A DNA stretch of 64,000 nucleotides from Melanocharis versteri (Eukaryota; Chordata; Aves; Passeriformes; Melanocharitidae), in assembly GCA_013397845.1 (NCBI GenBank), contig VZTG01006287.1:1-64000 (forward strand), written 5' to 3'. The position numbers and the translations under genes are program-made. The notes under the pieces are model-generated. The model was not told the origin of the DNA and searched no databases. It worked only from the letters and a program-made list of their open reading frames with translations. Of the stretch, positions 61,301 through 64,000 are shown one piece after another; the stretch's first letter is position 1, and the number at the start of each line of letters is the position of its first letter.

Positions 61301-64000
61301 TTCTCAACTGCATGTACAAAATTACCTGTCTGATAGTGTAGTCTTAAAAGGGTCACATACAGAAACAACTACTTGATATTATTTGGACTGTTACTAAATG
61401 TAGCAGCAATATAAACAAATTAAATGCATAAATGAAAATAGGCCTTATAGGCATCTTGATCTATAGCTTACCTCTTAAGAGCTGTTTAAAAGAGATCAAC
61501 ATATGCAGTAATATCATAAACATTCTCCAAACTCTATTATATTTCCCTTTTAGATAAATTAAGTGCTACACATCTAGCAGACTGTGTATGCCATCATTAC
61601 ATATACATCGCATATACATTACATTTTGTATAACAAAACTAACTGTGAATTCAGTTTTCTGCTGAATGATGAAAAATTTCATTCTAAAAATACCCTTTCA
61701 GCACTCCTTTTTCAGCAAGAACACAATTGTGAATTGCTGATTTCAATGAGATGATGTGTCTGATGCTGTCAGGTTTCTGAGGCATTTGAAAGGGATGGTG
61801 AATAGAGGAGTGCTGCTGACCAAAGAGAGACATTTGGTTTTATGTCAAACTCTTCATTGATTTAGCTTGAAGCTGAGGAGGTCAGCTCAATCTCTTTCAA
61901 AACCTTCTGAGAGAGAAGCTAATCTTGCTTTGCATCATTTTGTTGTGAGCAAAAGCAACAAACACCTTCATTCCAGGGTGAAAAGTGCATGATGTATAAA
62001 GCAGATTTAACAGTCAGAAGACCTGAGCACCCCCTGAAAATTCCATGCTACTGTTTCAATTTATTTTCTAGAATGACTAGGGAGCTATACCATAAGTAAA
62101 AGATGCATAGCAAAAATAGTCTGAACTTCTTGGAAGTATGGGCATAACTCTCCCAGTGGTGGCTTCAGTTCTGTGTATATACACAATCTTTCCCACAAAC
62201 CATATTGCAAAATACTGTAAACACTACTAACTAAAACTGAACAACGCAAAGTATAAGAAAAATCAGGTAACCCATCAGGTGCTCTACTCACAGAATGCCT
62301 GGCTTATGTACCAGTAATCCAAAATTAGCCAACAGCGTCAGAAAACAGGGTGCCTTCTGCCTGCTTTGTACGTCACCTTCAAAAATAACTAAGAGCATTT
62401 AATTGCTTTCTCAGGGAAAATCCAAACCCACAAGTTTAAATCATTTTGCAAATAAACCAGTTTCATAGTCAAAGGGAAGGAGAAACGTGTGACATGGCAC
62501 AGCCTTGCAGAAGGGCTTGGCTGGACATGCCCCTCCTCACAGCAGCTCCCCAGCCCTCCCCAGCAGGTCCCTGCAGTGGTTCTTCCATGTATGACCCAAC
62601 TGGGGCTCTGCTCCCCACGCAGGATCCCAGGAGGGAAGTTTGGAGGAAATATTTCAAGTCCTGTCAATTTTAAAGTGAATACTGGTTTGTAAGATAATGC
62701 TGGAACTGAAACACAACATGATGCACAAAAGCTCCTTTCCCCTCCTGTCCCTCTGAAACAAAACGGATGAGTAAGACACGGCTGTGTTACTTTCACAGAA
62801 TAATGGCACCACAAAATGCAGATTTATAGTTACATTTTTTGCTTTCAAGCCAAGAAAAATAATATGCATTTTGATATTGATTTCAGCTTTCTTAACCTTT
62901 GACTGTGAAGCATCATGAAACACTTTGCGTAACACTTTAAATTTGAACACCGTGGACTGTAAAGAGTCATAGTTCTTTTCTTCATAAAGTCACTGTATAC
63001 CATTTTTTAAAAATAAAGCATCATCTTCCTTTAAGCATGTGTTTTACTTTTATAGGCTTGCTGACACTTTTATTGTCAAATAATTTGAAACTGCCAGGCA
63101 ATGAAGCAAATTATGGCCAGTATCACAATGGGAAGCAATACTTTATTTGGGATATCTGAGCCATGTGTATGAATTGTTATGATCCAGCCACCAACCCAAC
63201 CCAAAGACAAGCTCTTGCAGGCATTTTTCGGGAAGCCTGCATCTACTCCCATGAGCTAACACATAAAGCTGTCACCTTCCTGCTCTACAGATCTGCTTGA
63301 TCTGTATACTCAGAACTGGATCTCTTCACGATAGTCGTAAAACAATTACTCTTCTGCAGTTGTTAATGTGGCAGAGCGATGATTGGGGTGAAACCCAGGT
63401 GGATGTCCTTGTGCAACACACCCCAACACAGTGTCACACTGAGCATCACCCGCCTGCAGCCCATGTTCTCCTCAGAGTCTGTTCTCAGGACAAATCTTCC
63501 CTTCCCCTGGGTGGGTTTGCACGACTAGCAATTAGAAAACTGATATTGTCCTATCTTACCATGCCCTCTTCACACCTGAGGTTAAACAGGTGTGAATACT
63601 GAAGCTCTTTACTCAGCAACACTTACTCAGGTTTTAGGGGTTTGAGCCATTATTAACCAACACACCTATGAGCAGCCAAACAGATGAACTGGCGCCAGCC
63701 AGTCTTAGAACAGCAGGAGTAAAGGTACATACAGTCTTCTCCTCTTATTGCCATAAAAGCAAGTCATCCCCAGCTGGAGATGTACGCTGTGTGATCTCAG
63801 CATACTCTGCTCCGAGTTCACAGAGCGCATTCTGTGCTTTACACTTCATGCAGCAATTAAATCCTTAAGTATTCACACTCTAACAAAACCCAACCATTTG
63901 TTTGGTTAAACACTTCTAAGGCAATTTCAAGCTTAAGGGAACTAGGTATCAGCATTCTATGAGATACATTTTAGAAACGGGCCAAGTGATTCAGAAATAG
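58378..64000 (-). other. PEPD: PEPD intron 11, partial
   Basis: The last 5.6 kb belong to the intron upstream of exon 12. I looked on the minus strand for the preceding prolidase exon (a segment ending GDMC) and found none. Apart from a 29-bp duplication near 60.56 kb it is plain AT-rich sequence. Confidence 0.75.
60562..60616. repeat. 29-bp tandem duplication (2 copies)
   Basis: Two copies start with TGTACATT, at 60562 and 60591. Each contains TATGTTAAAATGCA, with few differences between them. Confidence 0.8.

Noticed and set aside
1..64000. A previously undescribed multi-gene system
   Set aside because: Only CEBPG, part of PEPD, repeats and non-coding DNA can be supported; nothing in the window forms a novel gene cluster.

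Overview
The window is vertebrate nuclear DNA: mostly AT-rich non-coding sequence with split, spliced genes. It is best explained as a bird, probably a songbird. The two recognisable genes are CEBPG (plus strand, about 10-17 kb) and the 3' half of PEPD (prolidase, minus strand, about 21.9 kb to beyond the right edge). They lie tail to tail, as in other amniotes next to CEBPA. The bird call rests on an avian-type LTR start and old CR1 LINE sequence. The songbird call rests on a tRNA-Ile/CR1 composite of the TguSINE1 type.

Layout. 1-10 kb: intergenic, no recognised gene; three weak candidate exons with splice signals (4.2, 8.4 and 9.05 kb). 9.96-10.06 kb: truncated TguSINE1-like SINE abutting a CpG island (about 10.06-10.8 kb) that is broken by a 210-base assembly gap; this island is the presumed CEBPG promoter and non-coding exon 1. 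10.8-15.08 kb: presumed CEBPG intron 1, with an old CR1 fragment at its 3' end. 15.08-17.15 kb: CEBPG exon 2, carrying the whole 150-codon frame and a 1.5-kb 3'UTR. 17.15-21.87 kb: interval between the two 3' ends, with an LTR-like fragment fused to a 30-bp GC-rich minisatellite and a small CpG-rich islet. 21.97-64 kb: PEPD exons 15, 14, 13 and 12 (read right to left) separated by introns of about 8.1, 10.5 and 17.2 kb, then 5.6 kb of the next intron.

The four PEPD exons join in frame with canonical GT-AG sites and encode the C-terminal 45% of prolidase, including all five metal ligands (human numbering D276, D287, H370, E412, E452). CEBPG encodes a bZIP factor with no activation domain. The two genes share a neighbourhood but have no evident joint function. 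I found no bacterial-type system, CRISPR array, intact mobile-element gene or RNA gene. The most unusual material is the LTR/minisatellite block, the SINE at the promoter edge, a start-stop upstream ORF in the CEBPG leader, and several short tandem duplications in introns and intergenic DNA.
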